Virus record (IMG/VR): IMGVR_UViG_3300042539_001365
Location: 1-43,443 of that record
Origin: a virus
Direction: 5' to 3' (one strand)
Length of the DNA stretch: 43,443 bases
The notes under the pieces were generated by a model. It did no database searches and was not told the origin of the DNA. It saw only the letters and a list, made by a program, of their open reading frames with translations. Below are positions 13,837 through 22,130 of the stretch, one piece after another. The position numbers were made by a program, and so were the translations under genes. Positions within the stretch are counted from its first letter, which is position 1. Every line of letters begins with the position of its first letter.

Positions 13837-15668
13837 AAACCAAAGTCTGTTTTTCGGAAATGCCGGTGGAGTTCGTCGCGGCTGCCGCTGCGGCCGAAGG
13901 CGAAAGCGTTGGCCCGCGCAAGGTTCGCATCGTCGCCTACACGGGCGGCGCCATCCGGCAGGGATGGTCGCGCGAGCCGATCGTGATTGACCTTGCCGGA
14001 ATGAAACTGCGGCAGCAAATCCCGATCGTGCTGGGCCACGATTACGCGCTCGGTTCCATCCTGGGGCAGACCACCGCAAACGGCATCGAAGGCGGGCAGT
14101 TGATCGTAGAAGCCGAAATGCTGGCTTCCACCGATAGCGCCTCGCGCGTGCTGGAGTTGGCCGATAAGGGCTTCCGCTGGCAAGCCTCCATCGGCGCCGA
14201 CGTTTCGCGCCATGAGCGCATCCCGGCCGATCAAACCGTAAGCGTGAACGGGCAATCGTTCCACGGCCCGATCCGAATCGTAAAAGCCTCCACGTTGCGG
14301 GAGGTTTCTTTTGTCACCCTTGGCGCGGATGACGCAACCGCCGTGCAAATCGCCGCAGACGCGGAGGAAACACCTATGGCGCACGACGCCAACGATACGC
14401 CCGTTGAGCCGATTTCGGCCGCAACGGAAGCCCCGGCGACCGTCGCCGTGGAAGCCCCCGCCATCACCGCTACCGCCGACGATTCCGCCGGCCTTAAGGC
14501 TGCGGTCGCTGCCCTTACGGAGAAAGTCGAAACCATGCAGAAGTTGCAGGCCACGCGCGAGAGTCGCGCCCCGGCCGTTCATGTTGTGGCCGATACGGTC
14601 GATCAGGGTCGCGTGGTCGAGGCCGCGCTGTGTCTCCAGGCCGGTCTGCCGAATGCTGATAAGGCTTTCGACGAGCGGACGATCGAAGCCGCGGAGAAGA
14701 TTAAGCGCACGGTTTCGCTTGGTGATGTGTTTGTCGAGGCTGCCCGCGCGAACGGCTACAACGGTTCGCACCGGATCAGCGCGACGAATCTCCCCCAGGT
14801 GATCCGCGCGGCCTTCGCCACGCACGCGATTTCCGACATTCTGTCGGCCGTCGCGAACAAGTTCCTCCTTTCCGGTTTCAATGCCGTGGAGCGGACTTGG
14901 GATTCGGTTTCGCAGACCCGTAGCGTTTCCGATCTGAAGGCGATTAACCTTTTCCGCTTGAACGGTTCGTTCAAGTTTTCGAAGGTTGGCAACGGTGGCG
15001 AACTGAAATCGGCTGACGCGAGCGATAGCAAGCGTTCCGTTTCGGCGGAAACCTACGGTGTCACTTCTAGCATCACGCGCACCGATCTGATCAATGACGA
15101 TATGAACGCGCTTAGCGCGGTCACTTCGCGCATTGGTCGCGGTGCGGCCCTCGCGATGAACGATGTGATCTGGGGTGAGTTCCAGAGCAGCAATAGCACC
15201 TATTACAGCAAGGCCACGGCTGGCAGCGGTAACGCGCTGTCGCTCACCTCGCTGAAGGCTGCCGCTACTGCCTATCGGAAGTTGACCGATCCCGATGGGA
15301 ACCCGCTCGGCATCGCGCCGCGCGTGCTTCTGGTTCCGCCGGAACTGGAGTTGACTGCCGCGGAAATGATGTCGAGTTCGCTCCTCATCAGCGGCAACAC
15401 GACGGCCCAGGGGAACGCCAACGTTCTCGCCGGTCGCTATCGCGTGGTTTCGTCCGCGTATCTCTCCAGCGCCTCTACTTGGTGGCTGTGTGCGGATGCG
15501 GCCGATCTGCCCGCGATGGACGTTGTTTTCTTGAACGGGCAGCAGGCGCCGACGATCGAACAGGTCGAGGCCGATGCTTCCGTGCTGGGCGTGACGCTCC
15601 GCGGCTACATGGACTTCGGTTGCGCCAAGGGCGAATCGCTCGCGGCCTACCGCATGGCGACCGCTTGA
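13833..15668 (+). CDS. Prohead protease fused to major capsid protein
   Basis: 611 residues in one frame. Residues 1-170 are an HK97-type prohead protease: catalytic His69 in VLGHDYALGS and Ser119 in WQASIGADV, close to His65/Ser114 of HK97 gp4. Residues about 185-260 form an Ala/Pro/Thr-rich linker and a short coiled coil that may act as scaffold. Residues about 270-611 are an HK97-fold capsid protein (RSVSAETYGVTSSITRTDLINDD ... ALAMNDVIWGEF). Self-cleavage would release protease, delta-domain and coat. A strong hairpin follows. The start overlaps the portal stop. Confidence 0.85.
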   Translation: MKTKVCFSEMPVEFVAAAAAAEGESVGPRKVRIVAYTGGAIRQGWSREPIVIDLAGMKLRQQIPIVLGHDYALGSILGQTTANGIEGGQLIVEAEMLASTDSASRVLELADKGFRWQASIGADVSRHERIPADQTVSVNGQSFHGPIRIVKASTLREVSFVTLGADDATAVQIAADAEETPMAHDANDTPVEPISAATEAPATVAVEAPAITATADDSAGLKAAVAALTEKVETMQKLQATRESRAPAVHVVADTVDQGRVVEAALCLQAGLPNADKAFDERTIEAAEKIKRTVSLGDVFVEAARANGYNGSHRISATNLPQVIRAAFATHAISDILSAVANKFLLSGFNAVERTWDSVSQTRSVSDLKAINLFRLNGSFKFSKVGNGGELKSADASDSKRSVSAETYGVTSSITRTDLINDDMNALSAVTSRIGRGAALAMNDVIWGEFQSSNSTYYSKATAGSGNALSLTSLKAAATAYRKLTDPDGNPLGIAPRVLLVPPELELTAAEMMSSSLLISGNTTAQGNANVLAGRYRVVSSAYLSSASTWWLCADAADLPAMDVVFLNGQQAPTIEQVEADASVLGVTLRGYMDFGCAKGESLAAYRMATA

Positions 15669-15685
15669 CGTTGATTCGAACCGTA

Positions 15686-15719
15686 GCCACCGCGGCGGCA
15701 TAGGCGCCGCCGCGGTGGC
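15686..15719 (+). terminator. Strong hairpin after the capsid gene
   Basis: A perfect 14-bp GC-rich stem (15686-15699 with 15706-15719) with the loop ATAGGC. There is no T-run, so it may also act as a stabiliser protecting the abundant capsid mRNA from 3' decay. Confidence 0.6.
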
Positions 15720-15757
15720 ATGACTAATCAAAACCAATCGATAGAAAGTAGGGTTTC

Positions 15758-16081
15758 ATGGCTTCTTTTGTGCAAGTTGGCAAGAAGTGGGACTACACGC
15801 CGGGGAGCGCGGTCGCCGTTGGCGCCGTGGTGGTTCTCAATGACACGATTGCCGTTGCGGATCGCCCGATCGCGGCGAACACGCTCGGCGCCGTCGCGGT
15901 CGATGGTGTGTTTTCGTTCCCCAAGGCTGCGGGCGCGATCGGTCAGGGTGCGCTGGTCTACTGGGATTCGGCCAATTCCAACATGACTACCACCGCCAGC
16001 GGCAACAAGCGCGCCGGTAAGGCCGCGGTCGCCGCGGCCAGCGGTGACGCTTCCGTGTTCGTTGCGATCAACATGGGTTGA
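15758..16081 (+). CDS. DUF2190-like head decoration protein
   Basis: 107 residues. The pattern MASFVQVGKKWDYTPGSAVAVGAVVVLN ... ADRPIAANTLGAVAVDGVFSFPKA matches DUF2190 proteins, small beta-rich phage proteins encoded next to the capsid gene and thought to cement or decorate the head. GTAGGG precedes the ATG. Confidence 0.8.
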   Translation: MASFVQVGKKWDYTPGSAVAVGAVVVLNDTIAVADRPIAANTLGAVAVDGVFSFPKAAGAIGQGALVYWDSANSNMTTTASGNKRAGKAAVAAASGDASVFVAINMG

Positions 16082-16090
16082 TTTTTGATT

Positions 16091-16146
16091 CCCACCGCAA
16101 GCCCCCGGCCGCGGCCCAACCGGGCGCGCCGGGGGTCTTGCGTGGG
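16091..16146 (+). terminator. Extended imperfect hairpin
   Basis: CCCAC, GCAAG and CCCCC on the left pair with GGGGG, CTTGC and GTGGG on the right, with two mismatches or bulges. It lies between the decoration and connector genes and ends about 15 bases before the next start. Confidence 0.5.
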
Positions 16147-16160
16147 ATGGGAGCGGCGCA

Positions 16161-16529
16161 ATGGCAGACACAATCCGCAGCGGCGCCGCGTGGCTGGCCG
16201 ATCAACTGAAAGCCAGCGCCGGAACCGCGGTCGAGTATCGCCGCGGCGTGGCTTCGGCCACGGCGACGGCGGTTGTCGGGCGCAGCGTGTTTGAATCGCA
16301 AGACCAATCCGGCGTTTCGGAAACCTGGGAAGCCCGTGACTACATTTTTCGCACGGCGGATTTTCCGCATAGCGAGCCGAAGCGCGGGGATCGCATCGTA
16401 GAAACGTTGGCCGGGGTTTCGGTTGTGTTCGAAGTGGTTTCGCCGCGCGGCGTGCCGCTTTACCATCACGGCGACCCGTTCCATTCGACTATCCGCGTGC
16501 ATACGAAGCGCGTGGGCGTGACAACGTAG
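16161..16529 (+). CDS. Head-tail connector / tail attachment protein
   Basis: 122 residues. ADTIRSGAAWLADQLKASAGTAVEYRRG near the N-terminus and RDYIFRTADFP ... RGDRIVE fit the family of phage head-tail joining proteins found between capsid and tail genes (gpFII-like position). It would seal the head and form the tail docking surface. GGGAGCGG precedes the ATG. Confidence 0.65.
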   Translation: MADTIRSGAAWLADQLKASAGTAVEYRRGVASATATAVVGRSVFESQDQSGVSETWEARDYIFRTADFPHSEPKRGDRIVETLAGVSVVFEVVSPRGVPLYHHGDPFHSTIRVHTKRVGVTT

Positions 16530-16539
16530 GAAGCAACTC

Positions 16540-17178
16540 ATGCCATTCTATTCGATCCCGGCGACCGGCGGCGGTGGTTCGTATGACCAATCACTAAACA
16601 CGACTGACAGTGTGACGTTCTCCGATGTGTCGCTTGGAAACGGCGGGGAGTTCGGTCTCTACAACGGAACCAAGATCCTTGTAGGCACGTTCGACAACAT
16701 GACCGGCGGGGCGAACGGCATCTCGCTGTTCTGCGCCGTGGGCTACGAACTGAACTGGCAGGGCGGTCGGATTCGCAGCGTGATGATCGGCGACCCATCG
16801 TTCGCGCCGCAAACGATTCATTTCGATTCGCCGGTTGCGTTCAACGCTGGCACGGCACCAAAAGTCGTCGCCCTGACTTACGCCGCCACCGTCACCACCG
16901 ACGCCAGTGCTGGCGACATCTTCGACCTCACCCTCACTGGCAACGTCACGCTCGCCAATCCGACGAACCCCGTCGATGGCAAGACGATCCGCTGGCGGAT
17001 CACACAGGATGGCACTGGCAGCAGGACGGTGACGCTGGGCAACAAGTTCGTCATCCCCTCGTCGGCCACATCGCCGCTGCCGTTCTCGACGGCGGCAAAC
17101 AGGATGGACATTCTGGCTGCAACGTATCACGCGGGGCGGGACAAGTGGGACATCATCGCATTTGTGATGGGGTACTAA
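16540..17178 (+). CDS. Fibre-like structural protein
   Basis: 212 residues. The C-terminal 100 residues (DIFDLTLTGNVTLANP ... RWRITQDGTGSRTVTLGN ... KWDIIAFVMG) form a beta-rich domain typical of phage tail-fibre or appendage proteins. The N-terminus is Gly-rich. With the next two genes it forms an insert between the connector and tail-completion genes, which suggests a laterally acquired receptor-binding or decoration module. Confidence 0.6.
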   Translation: MPFYSIPATGGGGSYDQSLNTTDSVTFSDVSLGNGGEFGLYNGTKILVGTFDNMTGGANGISLFCAVGYELNWQGGRIRSVMIGDPSFAPQTIHFDSPVAFNAGTAPKVVALTYAATVTTDASAGDIFDLTLTGNVTLANPTNPVDGKTIRWRITQDGTGSRTVTLGNKFVIPSSATSPLPFSTAANRMDILAATYHAGRDKWDIIAFVMGY

Positions 17179-17181
17179 GAC

Positions 17182-18471
17182 ATGGCAACTCTGTATTTTG
17201 ACAACAACGGCGGCGACTCCGATTGGCAAACTCTGGGCAACTGGTGGACAGACCCGCCCGAAGCCGATCCACGAAACGCTGCCGCAGCGCTGCCGACGAG
17301 CAGCGACAGCGTTCACATTTACGGCCCTGAATGCACCAACAGCGGGGCGCAGCCAACAGTAGCCAATCTGACCGCGAATCAAACGAATATCGACCTGGAC
17401 ATCACGGTCACCGGCACCGGCACTGTGGAGTTCGTTAGGGGATATCTCGCCGCAGGAAGGACGCTGACATATACCGGGCGAGCCAATTTTGTTGACGGCT
17501 GGGGCATCAACTACGGCACCGTCAGCGGAGACGCGACGTTCAACGGCAATTGGGAAAACAACGGCACCGTCAGCGGAGACGCGACGTTCAACAGCGTCTC
17601 GCGAAACAACGGCACCGTCAGCGGAGACGCGACGTTCAACGACGATTCTTCGTGCAACAACATCGGCGGCACCGTCGGCGGAGACGCGGAGTTTAACGGC
17701 ACTTTTTCAATCAACGACGGCACCGTCAGCGGAGACGCGGAGTTTAACGGCACTGATTCAGCCAACAGCACCAACGGCACCGTCAGCGGAGACGCGACGT
17801 TCAACGGCCACAATTCAGCCAACAACGGCACGGTTAGCGGAAGCGCGACGTTCTACGGCGACAACAACGGCACCGTCTGGGGCGGCGCCGCGTTCTACGG
17901 TGATGCAAAAAACTACGGCATCGTCGATATCAACGCGACGTTCCACACCGGTGCGACCGGCAACTACGGCACCGTCCTCGGAGACGCCACGTTTTACATA
18001 GATGCTGACAACTTTTATAGCGGCACCGTCAACGGCAGCGCCACATTCTACGGCACTGCGTCAAACAACGGCACTCTCGGCAGCGCGACATTCTATGAGT
18101 ATTCGACCAACGAGAACGGCGGCACCATCACTAACAACGCGACATTCAATGACTACTCGCAAAACTACAGCGCCACCGTCAATGGCAACGCGACGTTCTA
18201 CGACAACTCTCAAGGCTACGGCACCTTCAACGGAGCCGATACGAAGTTCTTCGACAACTCGTACTTCACTGGCGGCTCCGTCAGCGGCTTCGCGGAGTTC
18301 TACGATCGTTCGGACGTTCGTTCTGGCGGCTCGTTCAACGGCGGTCTCACAATCTATGGCGATCCTGTGATGGCTACCGCCGGACTCACAAATAGCATCA
18401 CAAATGGCACGTTCACCTTTTCCCGAGCGCAGTTAGGTATCAACGGTTCCTCTATTCTGGGAGTTATCTGA
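17182..18471 (+). CDS. Beta-solenoid repeat protein
   Basis: 429 residues. Residues about 110-390 are a tandem array of roughly eighteen short repeats of the form NGTVSGDATFNG, 16-19 residues each, rich in Asn, Gly and Thr with regular Val, Ala and Phe positions. This predicts a beta-solenoid. The N-terminal 95 residues form a different beta domain. At DNA level the first repeats are nearly identical, so unequal recombination could change repeat number. It probably acts as a surface fibre or host-binding appendage. No exact family recognised. Confidence 0.65.
   Translation: MATLYFDNNGGDSDWQTLGNWWTDPPEADPRNAAAALPTSSDSVHIYGPECTNSGAQPTVANLTANQTNIDLDITVTGTGTVEFVRGYLAAGRTLTYTGRANFVDGWGINYGTVSGDATFNGNWENNGTVSGDATFNSVSRNNGTVSGDATFNDDSSCNNIGGTVGGDAEFNGTFSINDGTVSGDAEFNGTDSANSTNGTVSGDATFNGHNSANNGTVSGSATFYGDNNGTVWGGAAFYGDAKNYGIVDINATFHTGATGNYGTVLGDATFYIDADNFYSGTVNGSATFYGTASNNGTLGSATFYEYSTNENGGTITNNATFNDYSQNYSATVNGNATFYDNSQGYGTFNGADTKFFDNSYFTGGSVSGFAEFYDRSDVRSGGSFNGGLTIYGDPVMATAGLTNSITNGTFTFSRAQLGINGSSILGVI
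17515..17856 (+). repeat. Near-identical coding repeats
   Basis: Starts of GGCACCGTCAGCGGAGACGC or close variants at 17515, 17563, 17611, 17668, 17719 and 17776, with a more diverged copy at 17827. Periods are 48, 48, 57, 51, 57 and 51 bases, all multiples of three, which preserves the protein frame. Confidence 0.85.
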
Positions 18472-18472
18472 C

Positions 18473-18781
18473 ATGAATCTGTCCCAGCCCGTCACCATTC
18501 AGCCTCCAGCGATCACCCGCGCCAGCGGCGAGGTTCGCACGTTTCAGCCAATCACGCTGACCGAAATAGATGTGACGATCATCGACAACGCGAAGACGAA
18601 GACCTGCGTGGCGCGGATTCGGCCCTGCCCGCAGGCAATCGCCCTGTGGGAAGGCGCCGCCTACGACACGGCTGGCGACTACACGCAGTCGCAGGTTGAA
18701 GCCCGCGTGCTGGAGTTGCTGGGCAGTGATGTGAAGGCGGGGCTGGAGGCTCTGTTTGTCAGGCCGCAGCCGGTGCGATAA
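18473..18781 (+). CDS. Hypothetical protein of the fibre insert
   Basis: 102 residues. Starts MNLSQPVTIQPPAITRASGEVRTF and ends in a helix (EARVLELLGSDVKAGLEALF). It may be a chaperone or base of the fibre-like proteins encoded upstream. Function inferred only from position. Confidence 0.55.
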   Translation: MNLSQPVTIQPPAITRASGEVRTFQPITLTEIDVTIIDNAKTKTCVARIRPCPQAIALWEGAAYDTAGDYTQSQVEARVLELLGSDVKAGLEALFVRPQPVR

Positions 18782-18810
18782 GTCGCGTCACACACCTCGG
18801 CGGCAAGCAA

Positions 18811-19077
18811 ATGATCGCGCAACTCACTCAATCGCTCGCCGCCCGGCTCGCGGAACTGCACGCGGAGCATGGCAATACGAATTGCGTTCCGATGCCGCGG
18901 ACGCTCATCGACGGCCGGCTCATGCTCTGCGGCGACGTTTTAACGGAAGTGGGCGAAGGCGGATTGCTGCACGGAATGTGGGCCGCGGCCGATCGGTCGG
19001 TTTTGCTGCCCGCGGTCGAGGTGATCCCGTGGGCGGATGCGCTGGCGTTGCTGCCGGCGGAAAGCGTGGAGGAATAA
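18811..19077 (+). CDS. Small hypothetical protein
   Basis: 88 residues. Two helical ends flank a central strand pair (DGRLMLCGDVLTEVGEGGLLHGMW). Located between the fibre insert and the tail completion genes. No family recognised. Confidence 0.55.
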   Translation: MIAQLTQSLAARLAELHAEHGNTNCVPMPRTLIDGRLMLCGDVLTEVGEGGLLHGMWAAADRSVLLPAVEVIPWADALALLPAESVEE

Positions 19078-19080
19078 CGA

Positions 19081-19524
19081 ATGGCTTCCCCACTCCTCGC
19101 GATCTGTGACGCGCTCGCCGGCTCGCTGACCGGAACGGCAATGGAGATTGCCAGCACTACGGTACAGCGCCGGAACTGGGCTGCCGTGTCCGCGGAGGAT
19201 ATGACGCATCCGATCGTCTTCGTCACCCCCGGCGGCATCCAATCGGAGCGGATCGGGCGCACGCAGCATCAAACCGATTACACGGCGAACGTGTTCCTAG
19301 GGCGCCACGTTACAGCGGACGCGGACGCGGACGGGATGCTCGACCTAGCCGAAGAAATCCTGGCGCTTGTGCGGGCGCACAACTGGCAATCGCCGTGGCC
19401 CTATGGCGTAACCTCGCCTATTTCGGTTTCCATCGAAATCAATCCTGACGATGCCCTAGATGAGCGCAACGTATGGCGCGCCGTGATCAGCGCGACCTAC
19501 CGCGTCTGCACTACGGAAACCTAG
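19081..19524 (+). CDS. Tail terminator-like protein
   Basis: 147 residues. The central part (DYTANVFLGRHVTADADADGMLDLAEEILALVRAHNW) and the final strand YRVCTTET are in the style of tail terminator proteins (lambda gpU position). It would cap the tail tube and bind the head connector. Order with the next gene supports this. Confidence 0.55.
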   Translation: MASPLLAICDALAGSLTGTAMEIASTTVQRRNWAAVSAEDMTHPIVFVTPGGIQSERIGRTQHQTDYTANVFLGRHVTADADADGMLDLAEEILALVRAHNWQSPWPYGVTSPISVSIEINPDDALDERNVWRAVISATYRVCTTET

Positions 19525-19525
19525 C

Positions 19526-20236
19526 GTGGCTCGCGTTCAGTCGGCCGAATATCAAGCGCGGCTCGCGATGCGGTTCCGCATGCGCCGCGGGTATTTCGAC
19601 GTTGCCAGCGTGCGCCGCACGCTGGGAGAAATGCAGTTCCGCGCGTTGAACAAAGCCGGCCACGATGTGCGCGAGGCGACAAAGCGCGCGATAGGCCAAA
19701 GGGCGCCAAAGAAAACGAAGACATGGAAAAAGGCCAGCAAGCAAGGCCGATTAGTCGAGTTCGTCGGCGGGCTTTATCAAGATATCACCCCCTACGGCAG
19801 CGGCAAGCCGCGGGCGGCTGGGCAGCCGGCGAAATCGTGGGAGCCGAAACGCTGGCTATATCGCGACGTTCGCGACTACTACGATCGCTCCACAAAAAGC
19901 GTAGTGATCGGGCCGGAAAAAGCCGCGTGGCTCAATCAACTCCATGAGTTCGGCGGCACGCTGACGCTCACCGCTTACCGCATCAACGTGCGTGCGGCCT
20001 ACATGGCACGCGAGCGCCGGCGCAAAGGCCGCGCGATCGCGCGGCGGGCCAATGGGCAATTGCACGTTGGATCGCTGCTATGGACTAGCCGCGGATTTCG
20101 TTCGCGGAACTGGGAACGTACCAGCATTTCCAAGCAGGCGCGATACCCGGCGCGGCCCTACATGGGGAGCGCGAGCGTGCAAAAGGCGCTCGCCAAACTG
20201 CCGCAGTATTTCCGCGACAAGGTACGCGCGGTCTGA
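19526..20236 (+). CDS. HK97 gp10-like tail completion protein
   Basis: 236 residues from a GTG start one base after the previous stop. The segment VVIGPEKAAWLNQLHEFGG and the end ARYPARPYMGSASVQKALAKLPQYFRD are typical of HK97 gp10/minor tail protein Z-like proteins. The N-terminal half is very basic. Acts at the head-tail interface during tail completion. Confidence 0.7.
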   Translation: MARVQSAEYQARLAMRFRMRRGYFDVASVRRTLGEMQFRALNKAGHDVREATKRAIGQRAPKKTKTWKKASKQGRLVEFVGGLYQDITPYGSGKPRAAGQPAKSWEPKRWLYRDVRDYYDRSTKSVVIGPEKAAWLNQLHEFGGTLTLTAYRINVRAAYMARERRRKGRAIARRANGQLHVGSLLWTSRGFRSRNWERTSISKQARYPARPYMGSASVQKALAKLPQYFRDKVRAV

Positions 20237-20239
20237 CCA

Positions 20240-20274
20240 TAGACCCGCGCGGATTGCTCCAGCCGCGATAGGCT
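20240..20274 (+). promoter_or_regulatory. Late intergenic motif, copy 3
   Basis: TAGACC, 23 bases, TAGGCT, then 29 bases to the ATG of the first tail-tube-like gene, with an AGGAG ribosome-binding site in between. Unlike copies 1, 2 and 4 this would give a normal leader. Confidence 0.5.
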
Positions 20275-20303
20275 CGCGGTATTGCCCCAGGAGCATTTTC
20301 AAT

Positions 20304-20627
20304 ATGCCTTCCGCGACGATTTTGCTGGGAAAAGATGTGACCGTTACGGGCATTAGCAATGCCCGCAGTTGCACGGTTACGAACACCGCAAGCGAAGTAG
20401 ACGTAACCAAGTTTGGCGACACTTCGCGGCGCTTTCGCAAGGCGCTCATTGAGCAGACTTGCGAAGTCGAATGCGTGGACGATCCCGGCGTCGAGGCCGG
20501 CGACACGTTCACGCTCGGCGGAACCGAAACCGGCTCCGCTGATTTCATCGTCACTTCCGTGAAGTCTGACGATCCGATCGACGGCATAAAAACCTATACG
20601 GTTTCGGCCGCTCGCGCGATTCAGTAA
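20304..20627 (+). CDS. Tail-tube-like protein 1
   Basis: 107 residues. ATILLGKDVTVTG at the N-terminus, and a beta-rich body ending TVSAARAIQ. The LGKD start and the DPIDGxxTYTV segment recur in one or both of the next two genes, so three tandem paralogues exist. Likely to form tail tube rings or a tube decoration. AGGAG precedes the ATG. Confidence 0.6.
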   Translation: MPSATILLGKDVTVTGISNARSCTVTNTASEVDVTKFGDTSRRFRKALIEQTCEVECVDDPGVEAGDTFTLGGTETGSADFIVTSVKSDDPIDGIKTYTVSAARAIQ

Positions 20628-20662
20628 TCAAGCAACCCCGCACCACATAGAGGATATGCCGC

Positions 20663-20983
20663 ATGGCTATTGCGCTCGGTAAGGATGGATCGGCGCCGCC
20701 GTTTGGCGCCGGCATCATCAGTGCTTCTTACACAGAAGATCAAGAAGTTGTCGATGTGACGAATCGCGACAACTGCGGCGGCTCGACCGGCGCCCCCGGC
20801 TACAAAGCAAACATGGCTGGGTTTACTACGCGAACGTGGGAAGTCGAATGCCACGACGCAACGGGGGTTATCACTAGCCTTCAGGCGCAAGCAACGAGCG
20901 GCCAGTTTTCCGTAATGAGCGTGAGCGAGAATATCAGCGTCGATGGCGCTGTGACCTATACGCTGACGATCAAGGAAGGCTGA
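20663..20983 (+). CDS. Tail-tube-like protein 2
   Basis: 106 residues, starting AIALGKDGSAPPFG and ending SVDGAVTYTLTIKEG. Parallels its neighbours in length, start and final strand, but lacks the DPIDG segment. Could be the major tube subunit or a duplicated variant. Confidence 0.6.
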   Translation: MAIALGKDGSAPPFGAGIISASYTEDQEVVDVTNRDNCGGSTGAPGYKANMAGFTTRTWEVECHDATGVITSLQAQATSGQFSVMSVSENISVDGAVTYTLTIKEG

Positions 20984-20987
20984 TAAC

Positions 20988-21341
20988 GTGGCGATTACGC
21001 TCGGCAAAGATTGCACCGTTTCATGCGGTGGAACCGTTGCCAGCGCTCGCAGTGTCACGTTTAGCGGCACGGCGCGAACAATCGAAATTGAGGAGTTCGG
21101 CAGCCGCGAGGCTGCCGTCTACTCTGTCGGCTGGGATGCGTCCGTTTCCATTGAGTTCAACGATAGCAGCGACCTGGGGGGCGCGTTTGACGCGCTGAAG
21201 GATGGGACGCTGTTGACTGTTTCCGGCGGCGCCGGCGGATGGTCTTTTCCCGCCATTGTCACTTCGGTTTCCGAAACCGATCCCATAGACGGGGTAGCAA
21301 CCTTCACGGTCGAAGCAAAATTGGGGCGGCAGATTTTCTAG
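20988..21341 (+). CDS. Tail-tube-like protein 3
   Basis: 117 residues from a GTG start. Begins AITLGKDCTVSCGG and contains ETDPIDGVATFTVEAKLG, which pairs with the DPIDGIKTYTV segment of protein 1. The third member of the array, directly before the tail chaperone gene, where the major tail protein is usually found. Confidence 0.65.
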   Translation: MAITLGKDCTVSCGGTVASARSVTFSGTARTIEIEEFGSREAAVYSVGWDASVSIEFNDSSDLGGAFDALKDGTLLTVSGGAGGWSFPAIVTSVSETDPIDGVATFTVEAKLGRQIF

Positions 21342-21369
21342 TCCGCACCATTTGCACGGAGGGTAGATC

Positions 21370-21948
21370 GTGATTGAGTTCCGCGATGATGAGGGGCGAC
21401 CGTGGCGGCTGGCGCTGACGATCGGCGCCGCGCTGCGTGTCCGCGATATGGTCAGCATCGACACGGTGGAGGAACAGCCGCAGGAAGACGGCACGATCAA
21501 GCGCGTTCGCGTGCAAGTGCCGTTCGATATTGGCGACGTTTCCACGATCGGCCAGACGTTCCAAATCCTGCGCAGCCAGTTCGTGAAAGCGGGCGAAGTG
21601 CTTTATGCAATCCTCATCGCACAGGTTGCGGAAAAAGGGCTGACGAAAGAGCAATTTCTAGACGGGCTGCGCGGTGATTCGCTGGAGAGCGCAACGCGGG
21701 CGCTTGAAAGCGAGTTAGCCGATTTTTTCCCGCAGCGCCTCCGAAAGATGGTTCGGCTGATCGGCGCGAAGATGGACGAAGTGAGCGCCGAAATGTTGGG
21801 CCGCGCGGAGGCGCAGGTAAACGAAGCGACGGCGGAAAGCCTCGCCGCACCATCTGGGATGCCGTCTGGGAATCTGCCGGCATCATCGGATGCCATCCCG
21901 GTGAATGGACAATCCGACAACTATTCGCCGCAAGGGATGCCCGCCTAG
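21370..21948 (+). CDS. Tail assembly chaperone, G-like
   Basis: 192 residues, with GGAGGG before a GTG start. Helical body typical of G-type tail chaperones (LALTIGAALRVRDMV ... FQILRSQFVKAGEVLYAILIAQVAEKG). The last 35 residues are Ser/Pro/Gly-rich and are the out-of-frame image of the conserved T domain in the -1 frame. It would hold the tape measure during tail assembly. Confidence 0.75.
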   Translation: MIEFRDDEGRPWRLALTIGAALRVRDMVSIDTVEEQPQEDGTIKRVRVQVPFDIGDVSTIGQTFQILRSQFVKAGEVLYAILIAQVAEKGLTKEQFLDGLRGDSLESATRALESELADFFPQRLRKMVRLIGAKMDEVSAEMLGRAEAQVNEATAESLAAPSGMPSGNLPASSDAIPVNGQSDNYSPQGMPA

Positions 21949-22130
21949 AAAGCGATTGGTGGCATACGGCAAACCTGTTGGCGCAGTTCTACAACGCCAA
22001 CAAGCCGCAGAGTAAACCAACCGCGGAGCCTTCGAAGTTTCATCCGTTCATCAAAAAGCCGAAGCCAAAGCAAGCCACGCCAGAAGACTTGAAGCGGCTT
22101 TTCGGCCCCGATTGGGCTAAGTTCGTATGA
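21723..22130 (+). CDS. Tail chaperone T extension, expressed by -1 frameshift
   Basis: The -1 frame is open from at least 21720 to the TGA at 22130 and encodes IWDAVWESAGIIGCHPGEW ... SDWWHTANLLAQFYNAN, the hallmark of T domains of G/GT tail chaperones. It has no ATG or GTG of its own, so a frameshift from the G gene is expected. T TTT TTC at 21723-21729 is a canonical slippery heptamer, though it lies about 40 codons before the T domain. The exact shift point is open. The stop overlaps the tape measure start. Confidence 0.65.
   Translation, partial: FFPAAPPKDGSADRREDGRSERRNVGPRGGAGKRSDGGKPRRTIWDAVWESAGIIGCHPGEWTIRQLFAARDARLESDWWHTANLLAQFYNANKPQSKPTAEPSKFHPFIKKPKPKQATPEDLKRLFGPDWAKFV

Noticed and set aside
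13458-15737. Long minus-strand open frame (759 codons) opposite the capsid gene
   Set aside because: A mirror of high-GC codon usage in the real plus-strand portal and capsid genes; Arg/Gly/His-rich without motifs.
17489-18001. Plus-strand alternative frame with TTAPSAETRRST repeats and a matching minus-strand frame
   Set aside because: Both are shadows of the DNA repeats in the solenoid gene; the 17182 frame has the start context and the N-terminal domain.
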